The notes under the pieces are model-generated. The model searched no databases. It was not told the DNA's origin and was given only the letters and a program-made list of their open reading frames with translations. 64,000 nucleotides of DNA from Trichomonas tenax (Eukaryota > Parabasalia > Trichomonadida > Trichomonadidae): contig JALKBU010000164.1 in NCBI GenBank assembly GCA_023091735.1, positions 1 through 64,000 on the forward strand, in the 5' to 3' direction. Position 1 is the stretch's first letter. Each line of letters begins with the position of its first letter. This document shows, piece after piece, positions 18,244 to 29,333 of the stretch. Both the position numbers and the translations under genes were made by a program.

Positions 18244-18298
18244 GTGATATATAGATGGAACTGTGGCAAAATAGTCCGCAGAACCATCTATATATCAC
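18244..18298. repeat. Second hairpin, perfect 15-bp stem
   Basis: GTGATATATAGATGG (18244-18258) pairs perfectly with CCATCTATATATCAC (18284-18298). Weaker pairing continues outwards (CTGAGT with ACTCGG) and inwards (CTGTGG with CCGCAG). It starts 30 bp after the first hairpin. Confidence 0.7.
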
Positions 18299-20055
18299 CC
18301 ACACTCGGAAAATCAACATTCCAATCAACTTGGCGGAAGTGTTTCTCTCAAAGAGAGTTAAGACTCCATGTAATTAATGATTATTCAGTTTTAATATGGG
18401 TATTTGTAAAGGATGATCTCAAGAAGCTAAGTTAATCAGCCAAACGGAGTGAGAACCTTTTGGAGATTGAAATAAAAAAAAATAATTAGAACAAAGGCAC
18501 TACTCTTCGTACTAATCCTTCTTATACAAAACATTTTTACTAGATTGAGTGAGATACGCTTCGGAGTTAAAGGCACTACTCTCTAACTTCTCTGCTCGCG
18601 AGCAAATTAATGTCACTTTTCCATCGTTTGGAAAATGGCGCCATTTTTTTCGCTGCAATTTTATAATCATATAATTTTAATCGATTAAAATCAACATTAT
18701 GATGATAAATCAAAATATTAATATAAGACTTCAAAATTCACGAAAATTATTTCATGCATTTATATTTTGAGCGATAACAGTATAATATTAAAGTTGTTAA
18801 TGAATTTGTATGTGATATATTAATAGAATTTATTTTCAAATCGAGTTAATTGAAAGTTTTTTTCATTTTTCGACCGAAAAATATCTGCCATGTGAAATGT
18901 AGCATGTACACACTCTAGAGAGGCCAAAAATGAAGGAAATATTATACTCGTCACTTATGAATGATCTATGACATTTTAGCCTATCTATAACCAAATTAGC
19001 CGTTTTTAAGCTATTTTGTCTAAAAAATCGATATATTCAACTAAAAACTTGCTTCTGAGCTTAACCATGTATTGATATCTCTTTTATTTGAATGGTTTTC
19101 CTATTTCTCCTTGTATTGCATGTTGGTTCTCTATTTTTATCATTGATCTCAATCACCAAAAATATGAAAGGCTTAATTTTGTTTCAAACCTATTGAACAT
19201 CCTTCATTTTACAATAATTTGCATAGGTATCAAAAAACCTACTGATAAATAGCTTTATAAAATCCAAAAATGTGAATATCTGTGAGTTCGTATTTCACAC
19301 ACTTGAAATCGATTTCTACTTCATTTCTGTGATAAGTGCATTGAAGCCAAAACGGGAATTATTTCTAAAATCGATTTTTGAACAATAAAGAAAACAAAAT
19401 CAATGAGAATGGGACTCTAAACCGAAAATTTAAACAAAACTCTTTACATGCTTTATAATGTTATGATAAGGAACGCCAACGAAGCGAAATTTCCAAGCCT
19501 TACAAGGTTAATTTTTTCCTTCAATATTTTCAATATAATTGATCCATACTACGTTTCATTGGATAATAATGTTTTTATCATTTTTCAGAAAGAATTTACT
19601 GGTGATCCATGAGATAATCAGCATTTGGTCATTTCAATATACTTGATATCAAGAGTATAGTTTGGTTTTCGAATATCAGACACCAATGAAGATTTTTTGG
19701 AATTTTGCCACTTGTCAAAAATATAATTTGACATGTAAATTTATTCTTATTTTCTTCATAATTAGCAAGTCAATTATTCGATTAATATTAATATGTTTTA
19801 ATGATAATATTATATTTGATTATAGCTATTAAACATATGGTTAAAGTTTGGCCTTGAAAAAAATGATTATTTAATGGAGAAATGATGATTTTAAAAATAT
19901 TTTTGACAAATGAATCAAAATTATGATAAATAAAATGTATTTTGACATGTAGATAAGATTAAAGATGAATAATTGCACAATTTTGTTATTCCATGATAAA
20001 AGCATCATCATTTGAAAAAAAGTGACCTTTTCATTTATCGGCAATTTTTTACTGA
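18299..20055. other. Long intergenic region upstream of the surface-protein gene
   Basis: It holds the motif AAGGCACTACTCT twice (near 18495 and 18570) and a C/G-richer patch TCTGCTCGCGAGC near 18590, all just after the hairpins. The remaining 1.4 kb is AT-rich without gene, RNA or repeat that I can support. Confidence 0.45.
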
Positions 20056-21291
20056 ATGATAAATCTCACTCTTTCCAAGCTTGTTTACACAAATGCACAC
20101 ATAAGCCCAATGTTTACATCGAAGTATTCCTACACTCTTTCTAAATCGTCGTTCATGAACCAGATTTCTCACACATTTTGCCTTTCTAAGCCTAAATTAA
20201 CAATTTCTAAGTCATTGTTTAAGAGCTACGCGACAACAGCTATCAAAATATCCTCTGAAGACGAAAAGTACTACGGTGTATACACAAAACGCCTCGAATT
20301 AACAAATAAGCACGAAAATGTCGATATTTACGATTCCGCTTTTGTTAGCATCAAGAGTCAGCAATCTGGCGGTGCTCTCTACGTTTATCGCGAAAATCGT
20401 GAACAGGAGTTCAAAGTCAACATAACAAGGACGAAATTTTACAATTGTTCGACAACGGCGTCTGGCGCTGGATTTTGGTCTACAGGTGTCGCAATCTCCA
20501 TCTTTGGATGCTGTGCAACACACTGCAGAGCGCAATCTAACTCTGCATTCTATATTTCAACTACAAACATTGTTTTGAACAGTTCTTTCGCTCGCCAATG
20601 CGCATCAAAGGACTCTTCATCCGGACAAATATTTGTCAACGCAATTGATGCACATGTTACGGCATTAAACTTAACAAAGCCAGATGCAAGCACAGAATGT
20701 GGTTTATATTGTGAGTTCAGCACTCAAAAGATTCGCTATATCAACTTTGTCGCATGGCAATCAGATATTGCTTGCAAATACTTCGCTAAGGAAGGTGACA
20801 TGGAAAATTTAATTTGTTGCCTCGCATTCTCGAATGTTACAACAAATACATCACTATTAGGTGTCAGAGGTAAGCTTGGATTTGAAGTGATTTGCATCGA
20901 AAACGTTCAAATGAAGACTGCATTCACAGCTTTCTCTAACAGTGAGTCTGACACAAAGATTACAGTGTCCAACTCAATGCTCGATGAAGAGCAGATCAAT
21001 GCATCATTTGTCACACTTGACACACCAAAATACAACCGCTCTATGACATTTATTCATGTTGATATCGGATATGGTCCAGGATGCTACAACACACCACCAC
21101 CACTTCCATCACCAAAGCAGCAGTTGCTTCCATACTTCATTGTTTCCGGAATCGTAATCGGAATAATTATTATTATTTCGGCAGTTTGCATTATATTCCA
21201 TGTTAAGAAGCCACGCGCATTCGAGGAAACAAGCCAACTCCAGACATACAAACTTAAGGACAGGTTCGGAGAGGCCCTCATTACTGGTTAA
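20056..21291 (+). CDS. Type I-like membrane protein with beta-helix-like ectodomain
   Basis: A 411-aa protein. Residues about 60-340 are a long ectodomain rich in Ser, Thr, Asn and Cys. It has short repeating strands (SGGALYVYRENREQ, TASGAGFWSTG, NSAFYISTTN) typical of right-handed beta-helix or Pmp-like proteins common in trichomonads, and several N-x-S/T sequons. A proline-rich stalk (PPPLPSPK) leads to one strong membrane span (YFIVSGIVIGIIIIISAVCI) and a cytoplasmic tail of about 35 residues beginning HVKKPR. No classical signal peptide is visible at the N-terminus, which may mean the true start is upstream or lost. It is probably on the cell surface; its ligand is unknown. A related broken copy lies at 48036-49078. 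Confidence 0.7.
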   Translation: MINLTLSKLVYTNAHISPMFTSKYSYTLSKSSFMNQISHTFCLSKPKLTISKSLFKSYATTAIKISSEDEKYYGVYTKRLELTNKHENVDIYDSAFVSIKSQQSGGALYVYRENREQEFKVNITRTKFYNCSTTASGAGFWSTGVAISIFGCCATHCRAQSNSAFYISTTNIVLNSSFARQCASKDSSSGQIFVNAIDAHVTALNLTKPDASTECGLYCEFSTQKIRYINFVAWQSDIACKYFAKEGDMENLICCLAFSNVTTNTSLLGVRGKLGFEVICIENVQMKTAFTAFSNSESDTKITVSNSMLDEEQINASFVTLDTPKYNRSMTFIHVDIGYGPGCYNTPPPLPSPKQQLLPYFIVSGIVIGIIIIISAVCIIFHVKKPRAFEETSQLQTYKLKDRFGEALITG

Positions 21292-21732
21292 CATTTTTAT
21301 ATGAGATATAAACGATTTATCTATAAAATATACATCCAACAAAGCCTAATTTGATCAATCTTATTGAAATACGAAAGCTGTATATTTTAACAAATTTTAA
21401 CAATGTAACAATTTGAGAATAACAAGTTGGTAAATGTTTTGTTTCGATGTGATCATTATAGTATCTAAAGGATGATCGGAAATAATACATATATACATTA
21501 CAACAACAAATTCTTTGATTTGGTGTTTCCCATTTAAGGATTCATCATTTTGCGATAAATGTAGTTGATTAGGAAAAGGAATAATGTGAATTTCGAACTT
21601 GAATCGATATCAAAAATATACATGTCAAAAGAGAATGAAACGTCATACAAAAAAAATTCAATTTAAACAGAATACAAAACAATATATATTAAATTCTCGA
21701 TAGATAAAAAAGCCCAAATGATATTGGAAACC
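21292..21732. other. Convergent intergenic spacer
   Basis: AT-rich DNA between the surface-protein gene and the convergent small acidic-protein gene; nothing recognised. Confidence 0.5.
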
Positions 21733-22104
21733 TTATTTGTGGTTCGTAATACCAGTAAACATAGCGTCACGGAACCAGTTGCGGCAGTCCTCTAACTGAG
21801 ACTTAAGCGACTGATTCATTGTTTCTGCCTCCTCAGCCTTCGCTTTGAGAGATGAGAAGAATTGGCGCAACTGTTCGTTTTCTTGGGCCAAGCTCTGACC
21901 GTCGTTCATCGCTGGCGTAGTTTTAGCGACTGGCAATTGCTGTATTGGTCGAACATTAAAATTGTTGAAAGGTAGTTGTGGAGGTTGTTGCTGAAAAACT
22001 GGGGGCTCCAGAGTTTGAGTATTTCCGAACAAGAAGTTCTCCGTGTCATTGAAACCGGAAGCAAAGCTTTCGTCTTCGTCAAAATCGAAGTCCCAACCTG
22101 ACAT
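21733..22104 (-). CDS. Small acidic protein with short coiled coil, unknown function
   Basis: A 123-aa protein starting at an ATG. The first 25 residues are very acidic and aromatic (MSGWDFDFDEDESFASGF). The middle is Gln/Pro-rich (FQQQPPQLPFNNFNVRP), and residues 70-110 form a short coiled coil (ENEQLRQFFSSLKAKAEEAE). The GC content and codon use resemble the other genes rather than the spacer, and the composition is not what chance AT-rich DNA gives, so I take it as real. Similar acidic-aromatic N-termini occur in adaptor or trafficking proteins, but I do not assign a role. Confidence 0.65.
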   Translation of the reverse strand: MSGWDFDFDEDESFASGFNDTENFLFGNTQTLEPPVFQQQPPQLPFNNFNVRPIQQLPVAKTTPAMNDGQSLAQENEQLRQFFSSLKAKAEEAETMNQSLKSQLEDCRNWFRDAMFTGITNHK

Positions 22105-23435
22105 TATATTAAACTGGTGATGTCAAGCCGCTTTTTCCCCTCAAAAATCAAGGTCATCTGTATTTAGGTTTAACAAATAGAAACGAAGCCAAACTGAACA
22201 TTAACGATAATTTTTATATTCAAAAAGTGCTCATTGATCGTATTCACTAATTTTGTGTTTTCTGGTGTCTAGACAATATGTAGATCCTAAATAATCAGTT
22301 TTTGGACGAAATTTATAATTTATTTCAAACTCGTTATTTTTGTTTAGATATTCGAAACAAAACAAAATGGAATTTTTATGTCAAATTTTTGTCAAATTCA
22401 ATAAATGCCGAAACAGCTGAAAATATAGACTTTTTGGATGGTATTTCTCGGTAAATATCACGAATCGCTGATCGGTAGTCCCTAATTTAGTAATTTCATG
22501 TCAATAAAGCGGATTTGGACTCTGCTCTTCGTTGAATAAAAAGGCCATAAGTTTTAACACATGCTAAGCACATCAGTGGGATTGATTGCAAAATTATTTA
22601 ATTTTTTACCCGCCAATGAGCTTTGTGTCAGTTTGTATTATGATGTACAGGTGCTGTATATGGTAATTCTTCAACAAAGCCTGTAAAATTGATGTCATTT
22701 CTTCTTGATTGGCTAATATTTCAAAAATAACTGCCATTAACAAGCCCTGGGATAGGGACTAAACGTAATATGAAAGAATATGAAATACAACTGTGATGAT
22801 TCAGTTCACAGTGATTTAATGACATGGATGCAGATCTGATATGTGAATTAATATCCCAAATCTGTGTAAATTATAAAGAATCTTTTGTATCTGATTAAAT
22901 TCTAGCGATGTTTATGGTAAATCATGTTCAATATTTTGAACAAATTTTCTCAAAGCTTAAATGTAACTTGAAAACATAGCTATAAAATGTGAATATACTT
23001 TAAATTAATATTTTATTAATCTCACACTCTAAATATGTAGTTTTAATGTTATTGAAGTAGATATCGATGATATAATAAGAGTTTTAGAAGATATTAATAA
23101 GCAAAAATGAAGTTCAAAGAATGGGATAAAGGACAGTTTTATGCAAATAGTAATACATTAAAAAATATATAATACCAACTAAAATATTTAAGCTAAATCC
23201 AAAATTGCACAAAAATACAGAGGCACTTTAAAATTAGTGTTCAGCCCATTATTTTATATTTCGTCATAATCAAATATATCTGATGATTCAATAAATATTT
23301 TCTATTTTTTATAAGATTTTTACTCATAACATTGTTTCAGTTTTCGAAAAAATTGAAGATTTAGAGTATATGAGTATAGTAGATCCAAAAATTCGAAAAA
23401 TAATATAAAACTGAAAATTACAGAATTGTTGCTTT
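22105..23435. other. Intergenic DNA between divergent genes
   Basis: 1.3 kb of AT-rich sequence, presumably carrying both promoters. Apart from the motif beside the metacaspase start, nothing is recognised. Confidence 0.5.
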
Positions 23436-23440
23436 TCACA
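23436..23440 (+). promoter_or_regulatory. Initiator-like TCACA motif for the metacaspase gene
   Basis: TTTTCACAAAAT lies 9 nt before the ATG at 23445 and matches TCA-Py-(T/A). Functional assignment is by analogy to Trichomonas vaginalis. Confidence 0.45.
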
Positions 23441-23444
23441 AAAT

Positions 23445-24182
23445 ATGGCGGACGAAAAACTTTCTACTATAGCGAAAAACATCACCGAGGGGGAGATGTC
23501 CGGCGACTTAGACAGAGCCGCACTGATGATAATCAACGACTACAACAATACGAAGTACGATCTCGGCACTGGACCCGATAACGATGGATATCACATGTCT
23601 AAAGTGTTTGGAGACTTCGGATTCCAAGTTTTCTACGCGAGGAATGTAAAGAAGGAACGTTTCTTGGAACTTTTAGACCACTTTTTCGAAAAAACGAAAA
23701 CTCACCTTATTTTATATTACGTTGGACACGGAACGAACATCAAAGATTTGGACGGCGATGAAGATGATGGTTTCGATGAAGCGTTTTTCTTCGTTGATGG
23801 ACCTGTTGTCGATGACATTTTGCTGAAACATTTGTGCGAAAAGAAGAATCAGTCTTCCGTCGTCACTCTATTCACAGATGCGTGCCATAGTGGCTCTATT
23901 TGGGATATTCAGGGCGGAAATTCTAAAGGAAGAATACTTCCGAAAAACGTTATCTCGATCTCTGCTGCAAGTGACAAACAGACAGCGAAACAGACAGTTG
24001 TGGAGAAGGTGGAGCAAGGAATGTTCTCCTACAATCTTAGAAAACTTCTAAGGACAGTTCCAGACGCGAAACCAGCAGTTGTAAAGAAAGGAATGAAGAG
24101 TGTCCTGGAAAAGTTTGGCCAGACATGCAACATCGCACTCACATCACGAGAATTACTCGAAATGCCAATCATGAAGCCATAA
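23445..24182 (+). CDS. Metacaspase-like cysteine peptidase (family C14)
   Basis: A 245-aa protease of the caspase/metacaspase fold. The catalytic pair is visible: His95 in YYVGHGT and Cys147 in TDACHSG, the metacaspase form of the active-site motif. The N-terminal ALMIINDYNN and SKVFGDFGFQV segments fit the first strands and helix of the p20 unit. An acidic loop (LDGDEDDGFDEA) just after the catalytic His could bind calcium, as metacaspases do; this is inference. There is no prodomain, and the protein ends after a short p10-like part, so it is a compact form. Metacaspases cleave after Arg or Lys and act in stress responses, cell death and protein quality control. Confidence 0.88.
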   Translation: MADEKLSTIAKNITEGEMSGDLDRAALMIINDYNNTKYDLGTGPDNDGYHMSKVFGDFGFQVFYARNVKKERFLELLDHFFEKTKTHLILYYVGHGTNIKDLDGDEDDGFDEAFFFVDGPVVDDILLKHLCEKKNQSSVVTLFTDACHSGSIWDIQGGNSKGRILPKNVISISAASDKQTAKQTVVEKVEQGMFSYNLRKLLRTVPDAKPAVVKKGMKSVLEKFGQTCNIALTSRELLEMPIMKP

Positions 24183-24511
24183 TTTTATTTTATATTTTGT
24201 TTCTTGTTAAAAATCACTCATTCACAATCATCACCTTACATGCAAGCCATTTAATTATCATTTTGACTTGAATTTAATTATGAAAATAATTTATATTCAA
24301 TGAGCAATACAAAATAGATATTCTTTACTCAAACTTTGTGTATTTAACATGTTATGTTTAGGTATTATAAATCTATAATCCCATCAAAACATTTTTTTTT
24401 GGCATTGCCAAATTTTAATCAAAACATTATCCTGGGGTTGAAAAATTTATGATTTATACATGAGTATGGCGTGCAAATGTCGAATTAACTTACATATCAT
24501 TGATTTTTAAG
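24183..24511. other. Intergenic spacer
   Basis: AT-rich, nothing recognised. Confidence 0.5.
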
Positions 24512-25437
24512 CTAGCAATATGTTGAAATCAAAAATCCCATCATTACATTATGCCGAAAAGAACATGAACACTTTTCATGTAGACACTTATTTTTCATAA
24601 AATAATGTACTCTATAATGTCCAAAATATTGAGATGGATACTCAATAGAAATAAATGCCATTAAATTCGGATTCGACATATAAAATGCCTCCGAAAAATC
24701 TCTTTTACCTAAGTATATCACCTGCCTTAATCGTGGACAAGTATCAAATATATAATGAGAAAGTCTTTCTACAGTTGCTGGAAATATGACAACTTGCAGA
24801 TTATTACACCCTTGAAAAGCGTTTAATCCAACTATTTTTAAACTAGATGATGTAAAATCTAATACCGATAAGTGATAAATGTACATCATTGCATAATTTT
24901 GAATGAAATAAAAATCCTTTATTGGAAAGAAGTTATCAATTTGTGTTCTATCAAAGGAACCCTATTCAACTCCACTAATATTAAGATCAAAAATTTTCAT
25001 GCAGGCTGAAGCCCTTATCAAAAAATTATTTGATTTTCGAATCAAACAATTATTCAGTGACTTAAAATAATGATTTTTTTTCATCTACTGTGATGTTGTT
25101 TAAACGAGTGCAAAATTCAAATGGAGATTCAAGTAAAAACAATGATGCTGAAAAAAATATAATGACTGCACTGAAGAATAAGCGAAAGCAAGTACATTCA
25201 GACGAACTAATGTTGGTGGTAATTCGATGTGAATAAAATTAGCCATATTCCCAAAACCATATTCGTTTATTGCTCCAATATGCGAGCGGCTTAAATCAAT
25301 ATTACTTAATTTCGAGTATCTAAAACTTGCTTCGATTTCTGTAACGCTTGAAAATTTATCAGAATCATCAATTACAGCATCCCCAGTAATGTTAATGGAA
25401 GATATTCGGACTTTACCTCCATTAATTACAAATATAT
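24512..25437 (-). pseudogene. BspA-like leucine-rich-repeat surface protein, broken
   Basis: Minus-strand coding sequence begins after a TAA near 25438 and reads through typical BspA-type repeats (FRYSKLSNIDLSRSHIG, GFGNMANFIHIELPPTLVRL) to a stop near 25100. More repeats follow in another segment from 24889 to 24512 (SLKIVGLNAFQGCNNLQVV and FPATVERLSHYIFDTCPRL). The stretch between them is out of frame. There is no signal peptide or N-terminal start, so this is a truncated and frameshifted copy. Intact BspA-like proteins are abundant surface proteins in trichomonads, linked to adhesion. Confidence 0.65.
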
Positions 25438-26054
25438 TTTATGAGTTTTGGATCATGAAAACACTCTTCGGAAATCAAGTGTTGTCACTTTTATAATTAG
25501 CCGTCTATTTTAACTTGGTGGAATTTTAATAAACAACATATTTTAGTTATACATGCCAAAGTGAGATAAAAAGTGACAAATGGTGCGAAATGTGATTTTT
25601 AATTCAAATTGGAATTTCTATTTGGTTTGAAATTGTTTGATTTTGATTAAATAATATCTCAGTTAAGTCAACTACATAGACAAAAGAGATTACCGACCCT
25701 GTATTCTTATCATATTCATTGTTAATATGTTCCAATTTAAATCATTTCATTTAATCTTTAAGATATTTTAGCATCACTCATTTCATATATTCAAATATGA
25801 AAGATATAGTTATTATCGAGTGCGTTAAATGCTGTTATTACATTTTTAGGGATTTCAAAAAAGACCTTCTCACTCTTTAAGGTTATCCGTCGGATGGAAA
25901 AAGTTCAGATTATCTTTATGTCCTATTGTGTAACAGCTAAATGCACATAAAATCCTTTTAACTACTAGATATACCTACGTATTGAATCAGTTAGAATTTT
26001 GCATTATTAAACGAGCAATAATTTTTGTCAAAAATCCATATTTCGGCTGAAGTC
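25438..26054. other. Intergenic DNA upstream of the 1058-aa gene
   Basis: AT-rich. A possible further decayed piece of the BspA-like gene cannot be excluded, but I see no clear repeat motif. Confidence 0.45.
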
Positions 26055-26060
26055 TCAAAT
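26055..26060 (+). promoter_or_regulatory. Initiator-like TCAAAT motif
   Basis: GTCTCAAATTATTTAA lies 13 nt before the ATG at 26068. It is a TCA motif with A instead of a pyrimidine at the fourth position; the same variant occurs before the HECT gene. Confidence 0.35.
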
Positions 26061-26067
26061 TATTTAA

Positions 26068-29000
26068 ATGAAACACATCAACGATTTCCTTGAAGTGACT
26101 TGTTACGACTACAACAACATTTCACTTAAGGAAAAGCACTACTCGGAGGAAAATTTACTGAATGAGGGCAAAAGTAAGCTTCAAACACCAGTTTTGATAA
26201 ATAAAGAAAAAAATATCGACATGTTATTCCATAATTTGTCCTACAGCATTCTTGACCTCTTCGTTGACCCCGAAAAATTCACTTTAAAGAAGGAAGGATC
26301 GTCTTTTTTCCAAAGATTCGAAACTCAATCCATTCATTTTAGATATTTATTCCAATATTTCAGTAAATACACAGAGAAACCTCAAATTACAGACGATATT
26401 TACTCAGAACCGTTGACTCCGTTTACTTATTATCGATTTATTGTTGATTTTGTCGATTTAGTTTCTTTAATGCCTAACACTAAGTTCTCCATGCAAAAGG
26501 AACTCTCGAATCTATGTCAATACGCGATTTTTAGCACACCTCAATTATGTTTATTAAATACTTTCGGAGATTTACGCGCAGCATTAGTGAAACACCTTAA
26601 GCGGACATTGAAAGGCGAAGAATTGAAATCATTTTACCAGATATTCGAGAATTGTTTAGTTGAATCAATTTATCACAGAAGTAATCAAACATTAACACGT
26701 ATTCATCACAAATTCAGGCATCTGTTGCATGTGAAAAAGGATGAACTAAACGAATTATGTCCTATTACGAAACAAACCAATAATTTCTTGCAAACAGAAA
26801 TGTTTTTACATGATCGAGCGTGCAACATTGAAAATCAATGGATTTATTCAGCGAAACAGATCGAAGACGATCCAGAAGGTTTTAGATCTGATGCACTTCA
26901 AATGCTTCTTTACACATCAAAAGCAACATCACGTGTTTATTACAGCAAATCGCCAAAAGGAAAATCTTTGATTAAATTAACAATTTCATCATCAAATTTC
27001 ATTGCTATTGTCCACTTCTTGAAAAAGAAGCTCCAGGTTCATCCAGAGAATAACGTCTATGAATTCATTCTCCCAGCTGTTGAAAAATATGGCGGAAGAG
27101 TTTCAATTCAAGATGAAAAAGTTCTTGTTCACGAATTCGAGTTCGAATCATTGATGAGTAATCATAAATTATCAGGAGAATTCAAATACAAAGGAAACAA
27201 ATTCTCATATAATTTCGAGTCAACATTTCATCCATTAAAGAATAGAATTAACATTTCGAAGCATTTCTTCGGCAAGAGTTCTTCAAGCGAAGAATGTTTG
27301 AGATTTGCAATTTCTACAATGGCTAGCGAATGGTTTAATTGCATGGGCGAAAAACCTCCTCTTAATTTTTATGCATACATTGTTGAATTTAGTCTCAAAC
27401 ATGGAGTTCCATGCTCATTTATTTTCTTCGCGATCTTGAACACATTGGAGCTATCATGGACTTCTTCCGGTGCTTTCATTGAAGCTTTTGTTCCAGTTCT
27501 TTTGACGTGCTATGCAATTTCAGAGAAATGCAAACCAATTTATGAAGAAAGCAAAAGTCTGCAATCAATCTTTTCATCATTAAAAACAAAAGTTCCTAAA
27601 TTGATAATGAATGCTCTTTCAAAACCAGATGTCATCGAGAGACCTTCAATTACACAGCTTTTAATGATGTTGTCATTTGTTCACGATCCAGAAAAGATCA
27701 ATGATTATTTCCAATCAATCATGAATGATGCTATTATCAACATCTTCAACTCTGTCATCAGTTCATTGAAGTTCCAGCCAACAGGATACGAAGCACGAGG
27801 AGATATAATGCCTCTTTTCTCTGTTGCAACGCTTGATTTTGAGCCTCTTTACGGAAAGTCCGGTTTGCCAATGGTTGATATCGAAATCAATTCATTGATT
27901 CAATCATTGAACTTAATGCTTCTTAGATCAGAGAAATTGACGGCTTTCTTCACATCTGCAAATATTCCAAAGTTTGCAGATCACAGCGAATCCATCAGAA
28001 GTGATTTTGGTTCAATTTCATTCTCAATTGCAAAATGCTTCACTAATCACAATCCAGTTCCAACACAAGAACAAACATTTAAGTTTTTGGCTGTCTACAG
28101 AAGAGTTTGGCGTTTGTTTGGAAGCAGACCAGAAACAGCACCAGAAACACTGTTCAAGAAGACAGTTGTTAACTGGCTCGCTGAGTTCGGACCAACTTTG
28201 ATTGAATGGACAACTCGCGCGATCGAACTCGATGATTTTACAATTGCGACAAAAGATGATTTAGCTTCTGTCTCCATTTATGATCTTTTCAAGATCTTCA
28301 ATGACACAGTTAAATTTTTGGACAATCTTCAATTTGTTGACACAATAATGACCGATATTTTCATGAACTACGCAACAATTTGCTCTTCAACAGTCAGACT
28401 TTATCTCAATCATATCGGATCATTGGTCGAATCCAAAATATATCATTCAATGCACGAAAATTACAAAGTATCGCGTGAAATCTCGATTTCTCAGAGTTAT
28501 GTCGTTATCAATGACTTAGTTTTAATCAAGAACCAATGGAAGATATTTGTGGACATCACAACGAAAAAGTACGGCTTCGATGCTGATGTTGGACAACCTC
28601 TTGATCGTTATGTTACATTAATCAACTTCTGCATCAAATCATTTGAAGTGCAGTGCGGTTTCTCTGTCAAAAAGAAATTAATGTCATTGCTGTGGGTTAG
28701 AAAATCAATTTGGAACAGGAAGTTATTGTCATTCGAACCAAATAACTTGAAGAATGTTCGACTAATCATCGAAGAAGAAGCAAACAGTTACATTTCTTGC
28801 ATCAACAATATTGTCCAAATGTTCCGCAGTAAAGTAACAATTGCTGTATTTCGAGGTATCGCGAATGCAGTTATTGAGTCATTTATTCCTTTCCTCGAAA
28901 CCCCAGATATCCAGAATTACAAAGATTTTCTCAAAGTTGCTTACGACGGAGTTATAAACAGCTGCGAATCAATTGAAGAAGAATCTCTCAAAACAAAAGC

Positions 29001-29244
29001 AATGAACGAGACATCTCACATCCAATGGGCAATGCGAATATCTGAAAAGAACTTCCAAAACATCAGCGAGATTGAAATCCCTGAAGATGATAAACCAACA
29101 GAACTTGTCAAAGATATTGTTTTGTGCTGTCTTGCGTCAAGCGAAGAAGAAAAGCGAATCACTAAGGCACTTATCAAGAAATGGAAAAATCCAAGCATCT
29201 TCGATTCTTCATTCCTTAACATGAAAGAGCCCGAGCAATATTAG
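26068..29244 (+). CDS. Large alpha-helical protein, unidentified (1058 aa)
   Basis: An intact 1058-codon gene from ATG to TAG. The product is mostly predicted helix with evenly spaced aromatic and leucine residues (FIVDFVDLVSLMP, FIPFLETPDIQNYKDFL) and has no signal peptide or membrane span. Residues about 300-400 look more like beta strands (KGKSLIKLTISSSNFIAIV, SGEFKYKGNKFSYNFES) and could be an inserted small domain. The general pattern recalls helical-rod tethering or priming factors (MUN/CATCHR-type), but I find no diagnostic motif, so the function is unknown. Codon use is like its neighbours, which argues against recent transfer. Confidence 0.8.
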   Translation: MKHINDFLEVTCYDYNNISLKEKHYSEENLLNEGKSKLQTPVLINKEKNIDMLFHNLSYSILDLFVDPEKFTLKKEGSSFFQRFETQSIHFRYLFQYFSKYTEKPQITDDIYSEPLTPFTYYRFIVDFVDLVSLMPNTKFSMQKELSNLCQYAIFSTPQLCLLNTFGDLRAALVKHLKRTLKGEELKSFYQIFENCLVESIYHRSNQTLTRIHHKFRHLLHVKKDELNELCPITKQTNNFLQTEMFLHDRACNIENQWIYSAKQIEDDPEGFRSDALQMLLYTSKATSRVYYSKSPKGKSLIKLTISSSNFIAIVHFLKKKLQVHPENNVYEFILPAVEKYGGRVSIQDEKVLVHEFEFESLMSNHKLSGEFKYKGNKFSYNFESTFHPLKNRINISKHFFGKSSSSEECLRFAISTMASEWFNCMGEKPPLNFYAYIVEFSLKHGVPCSFIFFAILNTLELSWTSSGAFIEAFVPVLLTCYAISEKCKPIYEESKSLQSIFSSLKTKVPKLIMNALSKPDVIERPSITQLLMMLSFVHDPEKINDYFQSIMNDAIINIFNSVISSLKFQPTGYEARGDIMPLFSVATLDFEPLYGKSGLPMVDIEINSLIQSLNLMLLRSEKLTAFFTSANIPKFADHSESIRSDFGSISFSIAKCFTNHNPVPTQEQTFKFLAVYRRVWRLFGSRPETAPETLFKKTVVNWLAEFGPTLIEWTTRAIELDDFTIATKDDLASVSIYDLFKIFNDTVKFLDNLQFVDTIMTDIFMNYATICSSTVRLYLNHIGSLVESKIYHSMHENYKVSREISISQSYVVINDLVLIKNQWKIFVDITTKKYGFDADVGQPLDRYVTLINFCIKSFEVQCGFSVKKKLMSLLWVRKSIWNRKLLSFEPNNLKNVRLIIEEEANSYISCINNIVQMFRSKVTIAVFRGIANAVIESFIPFLETPDIQNYKDFLKVAYDGVINSCESIEEESLKTKAMNETSHIQWAMRISEKNFQNISEIEIPEDDKPTELVKDIVLCCLASSEEEKRITKALIKKWKNPSIFDSSFLNMKEPEQY

Positions 29245-29333
29245 TTTTGTAATAAAGATTTGTTTATATCTTTCAAATTTGTATTTTATGGATGTCCGAG
29301 TATAATAGTTCATTAGAACTTTTTCGGTAACTT

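Noticed and set aside
18244..18435. 63-codon frame through the second hairpin
   Set aside because: The frame starts within a perfect hairpin and has no recognisable motif; the DNA structure explains the sequence better.
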